Shown: in pieces, positions 43,166 through 52,498 of the stretch
Numbering within the stretch: the stretch's first letter is position 1
How the letters are laid out: each line of letters begins with the position of its first letter
Source of the DNA: Nocardioides luti
GTDB lineage: Bacteria; Actinomycetota; Actinomycetes; Propionibacteriales; Nocardioidaceae
DNA length: 64,000 nt
Direction: 5' to 3'
Assembly: GCF_014212315.1 (NCBI RefSeq)
Contig: NZ_JACKXE010000001.1
Coordinates: forward strand, 124,001 to 188,000
Translations under genes and position numbers: made by a program
The notes under the pieces: model-generated
The model's database searches: none
The model's input: only the letters and a program-made list of their open reading frames with translations
Told to the model about the DNA's origin: nothing

Positions 43166-43228
43166 TGCGGTTTGGTCACCAACCGCAACATTTGCGGCCG
43201 CGATCATGCAGTTCGTGACCAATCGACG
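43166..43228. repeat. Pair of 22-bp palindromes, 41-bp period, at the 3' end of the nuclease-like gene
   Basis: An intact copy (43166-43187, TGCGGTT-N8-AACCGCA family, reverse orientation) and a degenerate copy (43207-43228, TGCAGTTCGTGACCAATCGA core) start exactly 41 bp apart. The second overlaps the last codons and stop of the nuclease-like gene. The same pairing and spacing are present on the other side of the gene at 44299-44361. Confidence 0.8.
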
Positions 43229-44190
43229 AGGGTGGTCTGGCGTCGCCAGCGGTTCATCACCCGCTCCCGGCCGCGCTCCGAGTAGAGCGAGTTGTCCACC
43301 AGCCGGCGCCATCGCGCCAGACGCTGCAGGTCGTGGCTGCGGCCCACGGCACGGTCGATCTCGTGCATCGCCACCGCCGGGTGGTTGAGCAGGTCGTCGA
43401 GGACGAAGCCACGGCGGACGTACGCCGTGCCCGTCCAGCCGCGCTCCCGTCTCAGATCGGTCCGGTGCTGTCCCTTGCCCCGGTGGTGCTCACCGTCGTA
43501 CTCGTGCACCGACGTCGTCCCGGTCACCAGGAGGTCGGCGCGACCGAGCATCTGGCCGGCCTCGTCGTAGAGGTCGACCTGCGGCTCGACCGCGACACCC
43601 AGGCAGTCGTGGAACAGGCGCAGGCAGCTCTCGCCGCCGGAGTCCGACTTCTTGCAGGACAGGGCATACGCCTCACGGAGCATGCGAACACCCGGGCGTC
43701 CGCTCTCGAGCAGGGCCTGCATCCGTCGGTCGTCGAGGTGGCCGAGTCGACGGGCGGAGTCGATCACGATGACGAGGTCCAGGAGCCCCAGGTCACGAGC
43801 CATCCGCAGGAGAATCTCCTCGGCCAGGTCGACCGGCAGGCCCTTCGCCCAGCCCGGCGCCAACGCTCGCACCAGCCGCGAGCAGATGAGTCCGTGACGT
43901 CGGGGCCGGCTGGGGTCACCCGTCACCGCTGCGAAGACCGGCACCTGCTCGGGCAGCTTGGGGAGCTGCCAGCCGAGCAGCCGCGCGGCCGTGACGTGCG
44001 TGAAGACGGCACCCTCCGGCAGCACGAGCAGGTAGGCCCTCAGGTCCCGGAGGAACTCCTCCTCGTCGGTGAGACCGTCCTTCTTGGGGACGGAGAGGCC
44101 GTGGCTCACGCGCCGGTACGCCGCCAGCCGGACCTCGCCGCGGATGGGGTTGTCGTCGTCGAGGTCGTCCTCGGATGCTTCCTGGGTCAT
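43204..44190 (-). CDS. PD-(D/E)XK nuclease-like protein with AbiEi-like N-terminus (DUF559-related)
   Basis: 328 residues. The N-terminal half resembles AbiEi-type winged-helix proteins (GAVFTHVTAARLLGWQLP, then PRRHGLICSR). The C-terminal domain has the restriction-endonuclease-like pattern: SGGESCLRLF (Glu187), GRADLLV (Asp219) and VHEYDGEHHR (Glu230, Asp232), so the putative active site is intact. Similar orphan genes are common in related actinobacteria; function is unknown. It interrupts the usual prcA-pafA order and is bracketed by paired 41-bp-spaced palindromes. Confidence 0.75.
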   Translation of the reverse strand: MTQEASEDDLDDDNPIRGEVRLAAYRRVSHGLSVPKKDGLTDEEEFLRDLRAYLLVLPEGAVFTHVTAARLLGWQLPKLPEQVPVFAAVTGDPSRPRRHGLICSRLVRALAPGWAKGLPVDLAEEILLRMARDLGLLDLVIVIDSARRLGHLDDRRMQALLESGRPGVRMLREAYALSCKKSDSGGESCLRLFHDCLGVAVEPQVDLYDEAGQMLGRADLLVTGTTSVHEYDGEHHRGKGQHRTDLRRERGWTGTAYVRRGFVLDDLLNHPAVAMHEIDRAVGRSHDLQRLARWRRLVDNSLYSERGRERVMNRWRRQTTLVDWSRTA

Positions 44191-44298
44191 GGCGAGAAGC
44201 GTCCGACGGCAGCGGCGTCGGTGGGAGACGGCCACCGCCGGCTGGGGACAACCGCGGCGCCGACCTCAGCTGTGAATGGAACGTGGTCCCTGGGCACC

Positions 44299-44361
44299 CC
44301 ACGATTGGTCCCCAACCGCATGTTTCCGGGGCCGGATGCTGCGGTTGGTGACCAAACCGCA
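44299..44361. repeat. Pair of 22-bp palindromes, 41-bp period, at the 5' side of the nuclease-like gene
   Basis: A degenerate copy ending ATTGGTCCCCAACCGCA (44299-44320) and an intact forward copy (44340-44361) start 41 bp apart. The intact copy begins 33 nt downstream of the prcA stop and may also serve as its 3' hairpin. Together with 43166-43228 it brackets the nuclease-like gene. Confidence 0.8.
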
Positions 44362-44393
44362 AGGTCCAGCACCCCACATGCGGGCGGGGCCGC

Positions 44394-45275
44394 TCAGCCG
44401 AGCGGCGGGGCGGTGGGGGGCTCGCCGGTGGTGGGGTCCTCGAGGGGCGGGGTGGCGCCGCTCTCCTGGTCGGTGGGGTCGGCGGGGTCGTCGGTGGTGA
44501 TGACGGGCGACGCCGTGCCGGGGGCCTGGTCGCCGTCGTGGGCGGTGTCGGCGACGGCGGGGCCGCGGTTGCCGAGCAGCTCGAGCAGGCGTGCCGGGCG
44601 CAGCCGGCTGAACTTGCGGGGCTGGGTGCGGGTGCGGTCGAGCACGGCGACCTCGAGGTCCTCGGCGGGGATCACGCGGTCCACCGAGCCGCCCTTGTCG
44701 TCGGCGCTGTGCCCGAGCGCGGCCACGGCCACGCGCAGGGCGTCGGCGAGGGAGGCGCCCTCGGTGTAGTGCTCGCGGAGGTACGTCGCGACGGTGTCGG
44801 CCGCGCCGCCCATCACGGCGTACCGGTGCTCGTCGGCGACCTGGCCGTCGTAGGTCAACCGGTAGATCTGGTCGTCCTCGGGGGCGTCGCCGATCTCGCC
44901 GACGAAGATCTCCACCTCGTAGGGCTTCTCGCCGCCGCTGGAGAAGATCGTCCCGAGCGTCTGGGCGTAGGCGTTCGCCAGGCCGCGGCCGGTGACGTCG
45001 CGCCGGTCGTAGGCGTAGCCGCGCATGTCGGCGAGGCGGACACCAGCGATGCGGAGGTTCTCGAACTCGTTGTAGCGGCCGACCGCGGCGAAGGCGATCC
45101 GGTCGTAGATCTCCGAGACCTTGTGCAGCGCCTGGGAGGGGTTCTCGGAGACGAAGAGCACGCCGTCGGCGTACTGCACCACCGCGACGGAGCGGCCGCG
45201 GGCGATCCCCTTGCGGGCGAAGTCGGCCCGGTCCTTCATCAGCTGCTCGGGCGAGACGTAGAACGGCATGCTCAT
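44394..45275 (-). CDS. prcA: 20S proteasome alpha subunit
   Basis: 293 residues. It forms the outer rings and gated pore of the 20S core. Start [29 protein letters not shown], where [13 protein letters not shown] is the alpha-specific N-terminal gate segment; then [26 protein letters not shown]. The C-terminal 60 residues are a long low-complexity acidic/Pro-Thr tail, typical for actinobacteria. Its ATG overlaps the prcB stop (45272-45275). Confidence 0.97.
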   Translation of the reverse strand: MSMPFYVSPEQLMKDRADFARKGIARGRSVAVVQYADGVLFVSENPSQALHKVSEIYDRIAFAAVGRYNEFENLRIAGVRLADMRGYAYDRRDVTGRGLANAYAQTLGTIFSSGGEKPYEVEIFVGEIGDAPEDDQIYRLTYDGQVADEHRYAVMGGAADTVATYLREHYTEGASLADALRVAVAALGHSADDKGGSVDRVIPAEDLEVAVLDRTRTQPRKFSRLRPARLLELLGNRGPAVADTAHDGDQAPGTASPVITTDDPADPTDQESGATPPLEDPTTGEPPTAPPLG

Positions 45276-46117
45276 GACCGGCTCCCCTCGAGCGGCGCGG
45301 CGGGTCCGTCGGGTCGTTGCATCCGCCCGGCGATGACGCGGTCGGCGATGGCCGCCACCTCGGTGTCGGACATCCGGCGGCCGCCGTCGGCGGTGATGAC
45401 TTGGACGACCGGGAAGATCCGGCGGGTGATGTCCGGGCCGCCCGTCGCGGAGTCGTCGTCGGCGGCGTCGTACAACGCCTCCACCACGGCCTCGACGGTC
45501 TGCTCGGCGGTGAAGTCGTCGCGGTAGAGCTTCTTCAGCGAGCCGCGCGCGAATAGCGAGCCGGAACCCACGGAGTGGAAGGCCGTCTCCTCGTAGCGGC
45601 CGCCCGTCACGTCGTAGCTGAAGATCCGGCCCTGGTCGTGGTTGAGGTCGTAGCCCGCGAAGAGGGGGACGACGGCCAGCCCCTGCATCGCCATCCCGAG
45701 ATTGTTGCGGATCAGCGCGGCGAGCCGGTTGGCCTTGCCGTCCATCGAGAGGGTGCTGCCCTCGATCTTCTCGTAGTGCTCGAGCTCGGTCTGGAACAGC
45801 CGCACCATCTCGACCGCGAGGCCGGCGGTGCCGGCGATGCCGACCGCGGAGAACTCGTCGGCCGGGAAGACCTTCTGGATGTCGCGCTGGGCGATGATGT
45901 TGCCCATCGTGGCGCGGCGGTCACCCGCCATCACCACCCCGCCGGGGAAGGTCGCGGCGACGATCGTGGTGCCGTGCGGCGCGAGGTCGCCGGCGTGGCC
46001 CTGCGGCACGGCCCGGCGCGACGGGAGCAGGTCGGGCGCCTGGGCGGCGAGGAAGTCGCTGAAGGACGAGCTGCCGGGGACGAGGTACGCCGCCGGCAGT
46101 CGCGGCGCGTCCGTCAT
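45272..46117 (-). CDS. prcB: 20S proteasome beta subunit (threonine protease)
   Basis: 281 residues including a propeptide of about 49. Autocleavage at PHG/TTIVA would expose Thr50 as catalytic nucleophile; [15 protein letters not shown] and [17 protein letters not shown] follow as in other PrcB proteins. Catalyses hydrolysis of unfolded proteins delivered by ARC. Its ATG overlaps the pup stop (46114-46117), giving the coupled order pup-prcB-prcA. Confidence 0.97.
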   Translation of the reverse strand: MTDAPRLPAAYLVPGSSSFSDFLAAQAPDLLPSRRAVPQGHAGDLAPHGTTIVAATFPGGVVMAGDRRATMGNIIAQRDIQKVFPADEFSAVGIAGTAGLAVEMVRLFQTELEHYEKIEGSTLSMDGKANRLAALIRNNLGMAMQGLAVVPLFAGYDLNHDQGRIFSYDVTGGRYEETAFHSVGSGSLFARGSLKKLYRDDFTAEQTVEAVVEALYDAADDDSATGGPDITRRIFPVVQVITADGGRRMSDTEVAAIADRVIAGRMQRPDGPAAPLEGSRS

Positions 46118-46311
46118 TCTCCGCCCTTCTGGATGAACGACTTCACGAAGTCCTCGGCATTGGCCTCGAGGACCTCGTCGATCTCGTCGAGGATCGAGTC
46201 CACGTCGCTGTCGAGGACTTCCTTGCGCTCGGCGACATCGGTCTCGGGGGCGACCTCGGTCGCCTCCTCCGTCTCGGAACTCTTGCGCGGCTGCTTCTGC
46301 TCCTGGGCCAT
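46114..46311 (-). CDS. pup: Prokaryotic ubiquitin-like protein Pup (ends in Gly-Gly-Glu)
   Basis: 65 residues. Pup is attached to substrate lysines to mark them for the proteasome. The N-terminal part is disordered; [20 protein letters not shown] forms the ARC-binding helix region and [11 protein letters not shown] the tail. The encoded C-terminus is already Glu (GGE), so no deamidation by Dop is needed before ligation, unlike the GGQ form of M. tuberculosis. TAGGGT at 46318-46323 lies 6 nt upstream of the ATG: a leaderless promoter. Confidence 0.97.
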   Translation of the reverse strand: MAQEQKQPRKSSETEEATEVAPETDVAERKEVLDSDVDSILDEIDEVLEANAEDFVKSFIQKGGE

Positions 46312-46346
46312 GACCCGACCCTATCCAGTCGCCCCGACAAATTCAG

Positions 46347-47855
46347 TCAACGAGTCAGCGCGGTGAACAACGCCTCGGCCGTCTCGCTGCGGTCGAGCAG
46401 CTCCCCCACGTGCGCGCGGCTGCCGCGCAGCGGGTCGATGGTCGGGATCCGCTGCAGCGACTCGCGCCCGGGCAGGTCGAAGATGACCGAGTCCCACGAC
46501 GCCGCGGCGACGTGCTCGGCGTACTTCTCAAGGCAGCGCCCCCGGAAGTACGCGCGGGTGTCCTCGGGCGGGTCGTGCATCGCCCGGGTCACCTCGTCGT
46601 CGGTGAGCAGCCGCTCGATCCGGCCCGCCGCGACGAGGCGGTGGTAGAGCCCCTTGTCGGGACGGATGTCGGAGTACTGCAGGTCGATCAACTGCAGCTT
46701 CGCGTCGTCCCAGCCGAGGCCGTCACGGTCGCGGTACTGCTCGAGCAGCTTCAGCTTCGCGACCCAGTCCAGCTCGCTGGCGAGCAGCATCGGGTCGCGC
46801 TCGAGCCGGTCCAGCACCGACTCCCAGCGCTCGAGGACGTCCACGGTCTGCGGGTCGGCGTCGGCGCCGAGCCGGTCCTCGACGTACTTCTTGGCGAGGT
46901 CGAGGTACTCGAGCTGCAGCTGGACGGCCGTGAGGGTCCGCCCGTCGCGCAGCGTCAGCCGGTGCTGGAGGGTGTGGTCGTGCGAGACCGCCCTCAGCGA
47001 GGAGACGGGCCCGTCGACGCCGAAGTCGTCGGCGATGAAGCGGTCCTCGATCATGGCAAGCACCAGCGCGGTCGTGCCGACCTTGAGGTACGTCGACACC
47101 TCGGCGAGGTTGGCGTCCCCGATGATCACGTGGAGGCGGCGGTACTTCTCCGGGTCGGCGTGCGGCTCGTCACGGGTGTTGATGATCGGTCGCTTGAGCG
47201 TGGTCTCCAGGCCGACCTCGACCTCGAAGAAGTCGGCGCGCTGGGTCAGCTGGAAGCCGTGCTCGCGGCCGTCCTGGCCGATCCCCACGCGGCCGGCCCC
47301 GGTGACCACCTGGCGGCTGATGAAGAACGGGGTCAGGTGCTTGACGATGTCGGCGAACGGTGTCGAGCGGCGCATCAGGTAGTTCTCGTGGGCGCCGTAC
47401 GACGACCCCTTGTTGTCGGTGTTGTTCTTGTACATCGCGATCGCCACGCCGCCCGGGAGCTGGCCGGCGCGACGCTGGGCGTCGAGCATGACCTGCTCGC
47501 CCGCCTTGTCCCAGCGGACGATGTCGAGGGGCGTCGTGCACTCGGGGGTGGAGTACTCCGGGTGGGCGTGGTCGACGTACAGCCGCGCGCCGTTGGTCAG
47601 GATCACGTTCGCCAGGCCGAGGTCCTCGTCGGTCAGCTGGCTCGGGTCCGCGACCTGACGGGCCATGTCGAAGCCCCGCGCGTCGCGCAGCGGCGACTCC
47701 TCCTCGAAGTCCCAGCGGGCCCGGCGTGCCTTGACCGTCGCCGACGCGTAGGCGTTGACCACCTGCGACGAGGCGACCATGGGGTTGGCCAGCGGCTGGC
47801 CCTGGACCGAGATGCCGTACTCGATCTCGGTCCCCATCACGCGGCGCACACTCAT
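46347..47855 (-). CDS. dop: Depupylase/deamidase of Pup
   Basis: 502 residues. Dop is a PafA homologue that removes Pup from conjugates and, where Pup ends in Gln, deamidates it. [14 protein letters not shown] at the N-terminus, the Dop-loop insert (about residues 42-82, absent from PafA), Asp95 in [10 protein letters not shown] (catalytic), and [25 protein letters not shown] is 6 nt before the ATG. Since Pup here ends in Glu, Dop should act mainly as depupylase. The pup gene follows after 35 nt. Confidence 0.97.
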   Translation of the reverse strand: MSVRRVMGTEIEYGISVQGQPLANPMVASSQVVNAYASATVKARRARWDFEEESPLRDARGFDMARQVADPSQLTDEDLGLANVILTNGARLYVDHAHPEYSTPECTTPLDIVRWDKAGEQVMLDAQRRAGQLPGGVAIAMYKNNTDNKGSSYGAHENYLMRRSTPFADIVKHLTPFFISRQVVTGAGRVGIGQDGREHGFQLTQRADFFEVEVGLETTLKRPIINTRDEPHADPEKYRRLHVIIGDANLAEVSTYLKVGTTALVLAMIEDRFIADDFGVDGPVSSLRAVSHDHTLQHRLTLRDGRTLTAVQLQLEYLDLAKKYVEDRLGADADPQTVDVLERWESVLDRLERDPMLLASELDWVAKLKLLEQYRDRDGLGWDDAKLQLIDLQYSDIRPDKGLYHRLVAAGRIERLLTDDEVTRAMHDPPEDTRAYFRGRCLEKYAEHVAAASWDSVIFDLPGRESLQRIPTIDPLRGSRAHVGELLDRSETAEALFTALTR

Positions 47856-47916
47856 GACCCGAGCCTACGCGGCGTACGTCGTCCCCGGTGGCGCACGGCC
47901 ACCGGGGACGGACGCG

Positions 47917-48618
47917 TCAGCGCAGCCCGGCGAGCAGCTTCCTCGCGCCAGGTCGCGGTGTGAAGACCGACCCGGTCATCGGCACCGTCTTCGTGGTCTT
48001 CTGCAGGGTGAAGGCGGCCGGCTGGAGCACCGTCGTGTTCCCGGAGAAGGAGCAGCCCCAGATGACCTGGTGGCCGGCCGGCAGCGTGACGACGTTGGAC
48101 TGGTCGATGTTGAGGTCCTCACTGCTGTCGCTGCGGAAGGCCACCGCCCAGTAGCCGGAGTAGTCCATGGCCGCGAACTTCGTGTAGTCGATGAAGAGGC
48201 ACTGGTAGTTCGCGCCGCTGTCGGGCGACATCAGGCCGTGCATCGACGCGACGTAGGTGCCCGCCGGGATGGCCGTGGAGGTGAAGTACTGGTTGCCGGT
48301 GATCGGCTGGTTGGGCGTGCCGACGGTGGCGCGCATGATCGTGGGCGACAGCTGCTCGGCGTGGCGTCCGTCGAGGGCGTCGGCGTTGAGCTTCTTGACG
48401 AGCTTGGAGTTCGAGACCGCCAGGGCGGGGAACTTCTTCTTCGAGATCAAGGAGAGCGCCGGGCCCTTGCCGGTGTTCTTGATGACCGTGGTGTCGCCGG
48501 CGCGCGGGGACGAATGCCCCGAGCCTGCGTAGCTGAGGGAGCCGGCCCCGGCCGCGACGAGGGCGGCGGCGGACAGGACCGAGGCGACGGCGCGCCACGA
48601 GGGACGTGAGAGGGACAT
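47917..48618 (-). CDS. Secreted protein of unknown function inside the proteasome locus
   Basis: 233 residues. Signal peptide about residues 1-31 (LSAAALVAAGAGSLSYAG). Residues 40-85 carry the linker NTGKGPALSLISKKKFPALAVSNSKLVKKLNADALDGRHAEQL (in parts), a motif frequent in actinobacterial exported proteins, including some with collagen-like regions. The C-terminal 130 residues are beta-rich with two Cys (QCLFIDY, WGCSFSG), similar in style to the tips of the collagen-like proteins at 29-31 kb. CAGGAG precedes the ATG. Not part of proteasome loci known to me. Confidence 0.78.
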   Translation of the reverse strand: MSLSRPSWRAVASVLSAAALVAAGAGSLSYAGSGHSSPRAGDTTVIKNTGKGPALSLISKKKFPALAVSNSKLVKKLNADALDGRHAEQLSPTIMRATVGTPNQPITGNQYFTSTAIPAGTYVASMHGLMSPDSGANYQCLFIDYTKFAAMDYSGYWAVAFRSDSSEDLNIDQSNVVTLPAGHQVIWGCSFSGNTTVLQPAAFTLQKTTKTVPMTGSVFTPRPGARKLLAGLR

Positions 48619-49224
48619 GACACTCCTGGGAGGGACGAGAGGCGTGCCAGGTTGCGCGCCCCGCCCAGTCGACTCCCCCTCCTCGCGGCGGGCAATGGCC
48701 CGTGTTGGGGATGCGCCCACGACACGAACGGGGGCCACGCTCCACTCGTTCGGGCCATCCGGAGCCGCGGCACCTGACCCGTGCGGGCTGGCCCGGAGGG
48801 ACCCCTTCGGTGCCGGACGCAGCGTGAGAGGCGTGCGCGACACGCTCGCGATCCCGTCGACGGCGCGGAAGTCGAAGTTCAAGGGGATGGCGAGGGTGGA
48901 CCCGGTGGCGAAGCAGCCCACTACCCAACTCCTCGCCCTTGGTCACGGCGTGATTGGTGACGCCGGACGGGATGGCGGTCCCGGTGTCGCCCTCGACGAG
49001 GGAAACGCCGGGGGGAGGACGAGGCGCGCCTGGTCGCGCACGTCGACCGGTCGATCGCCGTGGTCCCCAAGGTCGGCAATGGCCCACCTTGACGGGTTCG
49101 CCCGCGCACCCGGGGGGCGTCGCCGCCGCCCGGACGGGTCAGGCCCGGGCACTCCGGGTAGCCCGCTCGGGGCAGCCCGTTCGGGCTGGCCCGCACCCGG
49201 GTCGAGGCAGCGTGCGGCCGAGGA
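48619..49224. other. Gene-free interval between secreted protein and small ORF
   Basis: 606 bp with no gene that I can support. Frames on the minus strand (for instance around 48921) read as Arg/Pro/Gly-rich shadows. A 7-bp hairpin lies at 49173-49188. The fragment TAIPSGVTNHAVTKGEE on the minus strand near 48920-48990 could be a remnant of a decayed gene, but there is no start, frame continuity or domain. The promoter of the secreted protein gene must be here. Confidence 0.55.
49173..49188 (-). terminator. Hairpin after the 27-aa membrane ORF
   Basis: CAGCCCG-TT-CGGGCTG, perfect 7-bp stem, 36 nt downstream of the small ORF stop on the minus strand. Same CCCG-TT-CGGG centre as the hairpin at 10427. 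Confidence 0.4.
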
Positions 49225-49308
49225 TCAGCGGCGCCGCTCGGGCGAGCTGAGCACGGTCAGGGTCATGACCACCACGACGATGACGAGTCCGGCGATCGCG
49301 ATCCACAT
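49225..49308 (-). CDS. 27-residue single-span membrane peptide downstream of arc
   Basis: Peptide MWIAIAGLVIVVVVMTLTVL followed by SSPERRR. It is one hydrophobic helix of about 20 residues with a positively charged C-terminus, so it should sit in the membrane with the tail inside. AAGGAG lies 6 nt upstream of the ATG, an ideal ribosome binding site. It begins 100 nt after the arc stop on the same strand and may be in the same transcript. No family is known to me; small size means moderate confidence. Confidence 0.6.
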   Translation of the reverse strand: MWIAIAGLVIVVVVMTLTVLSSPERRR

Positions 49309-49408
49309 GTGAGCTCCTTCGAAGACGGAGCCCGAGGGTAACCAGCACGGCCGGGTCGCCCGAGGGCGACCCGGCCGAGTGCGGGTGGCGGGTGCGGCGT
49401 ACGCCGGC

Positions 49409-51163
49409 TCAGAGGTACTGGCCGGTGTTCGACACCGTGTCGATCGAGCGCCCCGGCTCGGTGCCCTGCTTGCCGGTGATGAGCGTGCGGATGAAGACGA
49501 TCCGCTCCCCCTTCTTGCCGGAGATGCGGGCCCAGTCGTCGGGGTTGGTGGTGTTCGGGAGGTCCTCGTTCTCCTTGAACTCGTCGACGCACGCCTGGAG
49601 CATGTGGGAGACCCGCAGCCCCCGCTGGTCGTGGTCGAGCAGGTCCTTGATCGCCATCTTCTTGGCGCGGTCGACGATGTTCTGGATCATCGCGCCCGAG
49701 TTGAAGTCCTTGAAGTACAGGACCTCCTTGTCGCCGTTGGCGTAGGTCACCTCGAGGAAGCGGTTCTCCTCGGTCTCGGTGTACATCCGCTCGACGGTCG
49801 CCCGGATCATGCCGGTGACGCAGGCGTCGCGGTCGCCGCCGAACTCGGCCAGGTCGTCCGCGTGCAGCGGCAGCGTGGCGGTGAGGTACTTGCTGAAGAT
49901 GTCGCGTGCCGACTCCGCGTCGGGGCGCTCGATCTTGATCTTCACGTCGAGGCGCCCGGGCCGCAGGATCGCCGGGTCGATCATGTCCTCGCGGTTCGAG
50001 GCGCCGATCACGAGGACGTTCTCGAGCAGCTCGACACCGTCGATCTCGCTCAGCAGCTGCGGGACGATGGTGTTCTCGACGTCCGAGGAGACCCCGGAGC
50101 CACGGGTGCGGAAGAGCGAGTCCATCTCGTCGAAGAACACGATGACGGGGGTGCCCTCGCTGGCCTTCTCACGGGCCCGCTGGAAGACCAGGCGGATGTG
50201 GCGCTCGGTCTCCCCGACGTACTTGTTGAGGAGCTCGGGCCCCTTGATGTTGAGGAAGTAGGACTTGCCCTCGTGGCCGGTCTTGGCCGCGACCTTCTTG
50301 GCGAGGGAGTTCGCGACCGCCTTGGCGATCAGCGTCTTGCCACAGCCGGGAGGGCCGTAGAGAAGCACGCCCTTGGGCGCCTTGAGCTCGTGCTCGAGGA
50401 ACAGCTCGGGGTGGAGGTACGGCAGCTCCACGGCGTCGCGGATCTGTTCGATCTGGTTGATCAGGCCGCCGATCGCGGAGTAGTCGATGTCCGGGACCTC
50501 CTCGAGGACGAGCTCCTCGACCTCGGACTTCGGCACCTTCTCGTAGACGTAGCCCGCGCGCGTGTCGAGCAGCAGCGAGTCGCCCGCGCGGATGGTGTCG
50601 TGGCGCAGCGGCTCCGCGAGGCGTACGACGCGCTCCTCGTCGGCGTTCGCGATGACCAGGGCGCGCTCACCGTCCTCGAGGAGCTCCTTGAACATCACGA
50701 CCTCGCCGACCTTCTCGAACTCGAGGGCGGCGACGACGTTCAGGGCCTCGTTGAGCATGACCTCCTGACCGCGCTGCAGCGCGTCGAGGTCGACCGACGG
50801 GCTGGCGTTGACCCGGAGCTTGCGGCCCCCGGTGAACACGTCGACCGAGTCGTCCTCGTTGCGCGCCAGGAAGGTGCCGAAGCCGGCCGGCGGCTGGGCC
50901 AGCCGGTCGACCTCCTCCTTCAGCTTCATGATCTGGTCGCGGGCCTCGCGCAGCGTCTGGGCGAGACGTTCGTTCTGCGACGTCACCCCCGCCAGCGAGC
51001 GCTGCGTGTCGGCGAGCCGGAGCTCGAGGCCGCGGGACTGGGTCGGTGCGTCGCTCAACCGGCGGCGGAGGTCGGTGACCTCGGCCTCCAGGAAGCGCAC
51101 CTGGCTCACGAGCTCGTCGGGGCTGCGGCCGCCTGTGCTGGAAACGCCTTCCGATGTGGACAT
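49409..51163 (-). CDS. arc: Proteasome-associated AAA ATPase ARC (Mpa)
   Basis: 584 residues. ARC recognises Pup and unfolds the tagged protein into the 20S core. N-terminal coiled coil (about residues 15-90), OB domains (about 90-240), AAA domain with Walker [10 protein letters not shown], Walker [13 protein letters not shown] and arginine fingers near RPGRLDVKI. The C-terminal tail NTGQYL carries the motif that docks onto the proteasome. ATG 51163 chosen because AGGAGGTGA lies 6 nt upstream; 51190 is an earlier frame start. Confidence 0.97.
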   Translation of the reverse strand: MSTSEGVSSTGGRSPDELVSQVRFLEAEVTDLRRRLSDAPTQSRGLELRLADTQRSLAGVTSQNERLAQTLREARDQIMKLKEEVDRLAQPPAGFGTFLARNEDDSVDVFTGGRKLRVNASPSVDLDALQRGQEVMLNEALNVVAALEFEKVGEVVMFKELLEDGERALVIANADEERVVRLAEPLRHDTIRAGDSLLLDTRAGYVYEKVPKSEVEELVLEEVPDIDYSAIGGLINQIEQIRDAVELPYLHPELFLEHELKAPKGVLLYGPPGCGKTLIAKAVANSLAKKVAAKTGHEGKSYFLNIKGPELLNKYVGETERHIRLVFQRAREKASEGTPVIVFFDEMDSLFRTRGSGVSSDVENTIVPQLLSEIDGVELLENVLVIGASNREDMIDPAILRPGRLDVKIKIERPDAESARDIFSKYLTATLPLHADDLAEFGGDRDACVTGMIRATVERMYTETEENRFLEVTYANGDKEVLYFKDFNSGAMIQNIVDRAKKMAIKDLLDHDQRGLRVSHMLQACVDEFKENEDLPNTTNPDDWARISGKKGERIVFIRTLITGKQGTEPGRSIDTVSNTGQYL

Positions 51164-51259
51164 CAGCGTCACCTCCTGTGCTGGCGACACTACCCGCGCA
51201 CCGGGTGCTCACCAGGGCAGAAACCCCGGTGTTGATCACGATTTGGACGCGGGTGGGTC

Positions 51260-51445
51260 TGCGGTTGGTGACCAAACCGCAACTCAGGCGGCCTCGGACT
51301 TGCGGTTGGTGACCAAACCGCAGCGCAGACCGGCTGCGACTTGCGGTTGGTGACCAAACCGCAGCGCAGACCGCCTGCGACTTGCGGTTGGTGACCAAAC
51401 CGTAACCCAGACGGCCTCGGACTTGCGGTTGGTGACCAAACCGCA
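51260..51445. repeat. Five-copy tandem array of a 22-bp palindrome with exact 41-bp period
   Basis: Copies start at 51260, 51301, 51342, 51383 and 51424. Each is TGCGGTT-N8-AACCGCA (the fourth has one change, AACCGTA). The 19-bp spacers are themselves similar (for example GCGCAGACCGCCTGCGACT), so this is a tandem minisatellite rather than a CRISPR. It begins 12 nt beyond the trmI stop and ends about 100 bp before the arc start on the same strand. It occupies most of the 51164-51456 interval. Confidence 0.9.
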
Positions 51446-51456
51446 AGGCCAGCGAC

Positions 51457-52488
51457 CTACTCGGCGGGGACGTCGGCGGGGCGGGGGCCGGTGTAGTCGG
51501 CACCGTAGGCACCGGGGGCGGGACGGCGGGTCTTGCGGGGGGCCCGCTCACCGGGGGCCATCCGGCGGGCGGTGACGAGGAAGGCGGTGTGGCCGATCAT
51601 CTTGTGGCCGGGGCGGACGGCGAGGCCCTCGACGTGCCAGTCGCGCACGAGCGACTCCCAGGCCTGGGGCTCGGTGAAGCCGCCGTGGAGGCGGACGGTC
51701 TCGACGAAGCGGGACAGCTGGGTGGTGGTCGCGACGTAGGCGCAGATGATGCCGCCGGGCAGCAGGGCGTCGGCGGCGGCCTCCACGCACTCCCAGGGCG
51801 CCAGCATGTCGAGGATGATGCGGTCGGCGCGGACGCCGGAGCGGGGCAGCTCCTCGGCGAGGTCGCCGAGGGAGAGGTTCCAGGCGGGGTGGTCGGAGCC
51901 CTCGGGGCCGCCGAAGAACTGGCCGACGTTCTTGCGGGCGACGTCGGCGAACTCCTCGCGACGCTCGTACGACGTCACGCGGCCGAACGGGCCGACCGCG
52001 CGCAGCAGGGAGCAGGTGAGGGCGCCGGAGCCGACGCCGGCCTCGACGACGTGCGCACCGGGGAAGATGTCGCACATCGCGACGATCTGGGCGGCGTCCT
52101 TGGGGTAGACCACGGCCGCGCCGCGCGGCATCGACACGACGAACTCCGCGAGCAGCGGCCGGAAGACGAGGTACTCACCGCCGGACGAGGAGGTGATCGT
52201 GAAGCCCTCCTCACGCCCGATCAGGTCGTCGTGGGCCATCCCGCCGCGGTTGGTGTGGAAGGTCTTGCCGGGCTCCAGGCAGATGTTGTGGCGCCGGCCC
52301 TTCTGGTCGGTCAGCCGCACCCACTCGCCCGCGCGCAGCGGCCCGCGGTGCACGCCCGACCAGGCCTCGACCGGCACGTCGTCGTACGCCTCCGGGGACG
52401 GCGCGGAGGACGCCGTGGGAGACGCCGCGGCCTCCTCCGACGGGGTCGTGGGGCTGGCGTCGGGAGGGGTGGGGACCGCGTCGGACAT
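51457..52488 (-). CDS. trmI: tRNA (adenine-N1)-methyltransferase TrmI
   Basis: 343 residues with a Pro/Ser/Ala-rich N-terminal extension of about 45 residues. It makes m1A58 in the T-loop of tRNA. Core: GPLRAGEWVRLTDQKGRRHNI, FHTNRGGMAHDDLIGREEG, PRGAAVVYPKDAAQIVAM, motif I VVEAGVGSGALTCSLLRAVG, and DMLAPWECVEAAADALLPGG. TAGGGT is 7 nt upstream of the ATG. Its position next to arc is the same as M. tuberculosis Rv2118c-Rv2115c. Confidence 0.95.
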   Translation of the reverse strand: MSDAVPTPPDASPTTPSEEAAASPTASSAPSPEAYDDVPVEAWSGVHRGPLRAGEWVRLTDQKGRRHNICLEPGKTFHTNRGGMAHDDLIGREEGFTITSSSGGEYLVFRPLLAEFVVSMPRGAAVVYPKDAAQIVAMCDIFPGAHVVEAGVGSGALTCSLLRAVGPFGRVTSYERREEFADVARKNVGQFFGGPEGSDHPAWNLSLGDLAEELPRSGVRADRIILDMLAPWECVEAAADALLPGGIICAYVATTTQLSRFVETVRLHGGFTEPQAWESLVRDWHVEGLAVRPGHKMIGHTAFLVTARRMAPGERAPRKTRRPAPGAYGADYTGPRPADVPAE

Positions 52489-52498
52489 GGCGGAAACC

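Noticed and set aside
48619..49224. Possible decayed gene (TAIPSGVTNHAVTKGEE fragment)
   Set aside because: No start, no extended frame and no domain; not enough to call a pseudogene.
51260..51445. CRISPR-like array (regular repeats with short spacers)
   Set aside because: Spacers are only 19 bp and similar to one another, repeats are full palindromes, and no cas genes are present; it is a tandem minisatellite.
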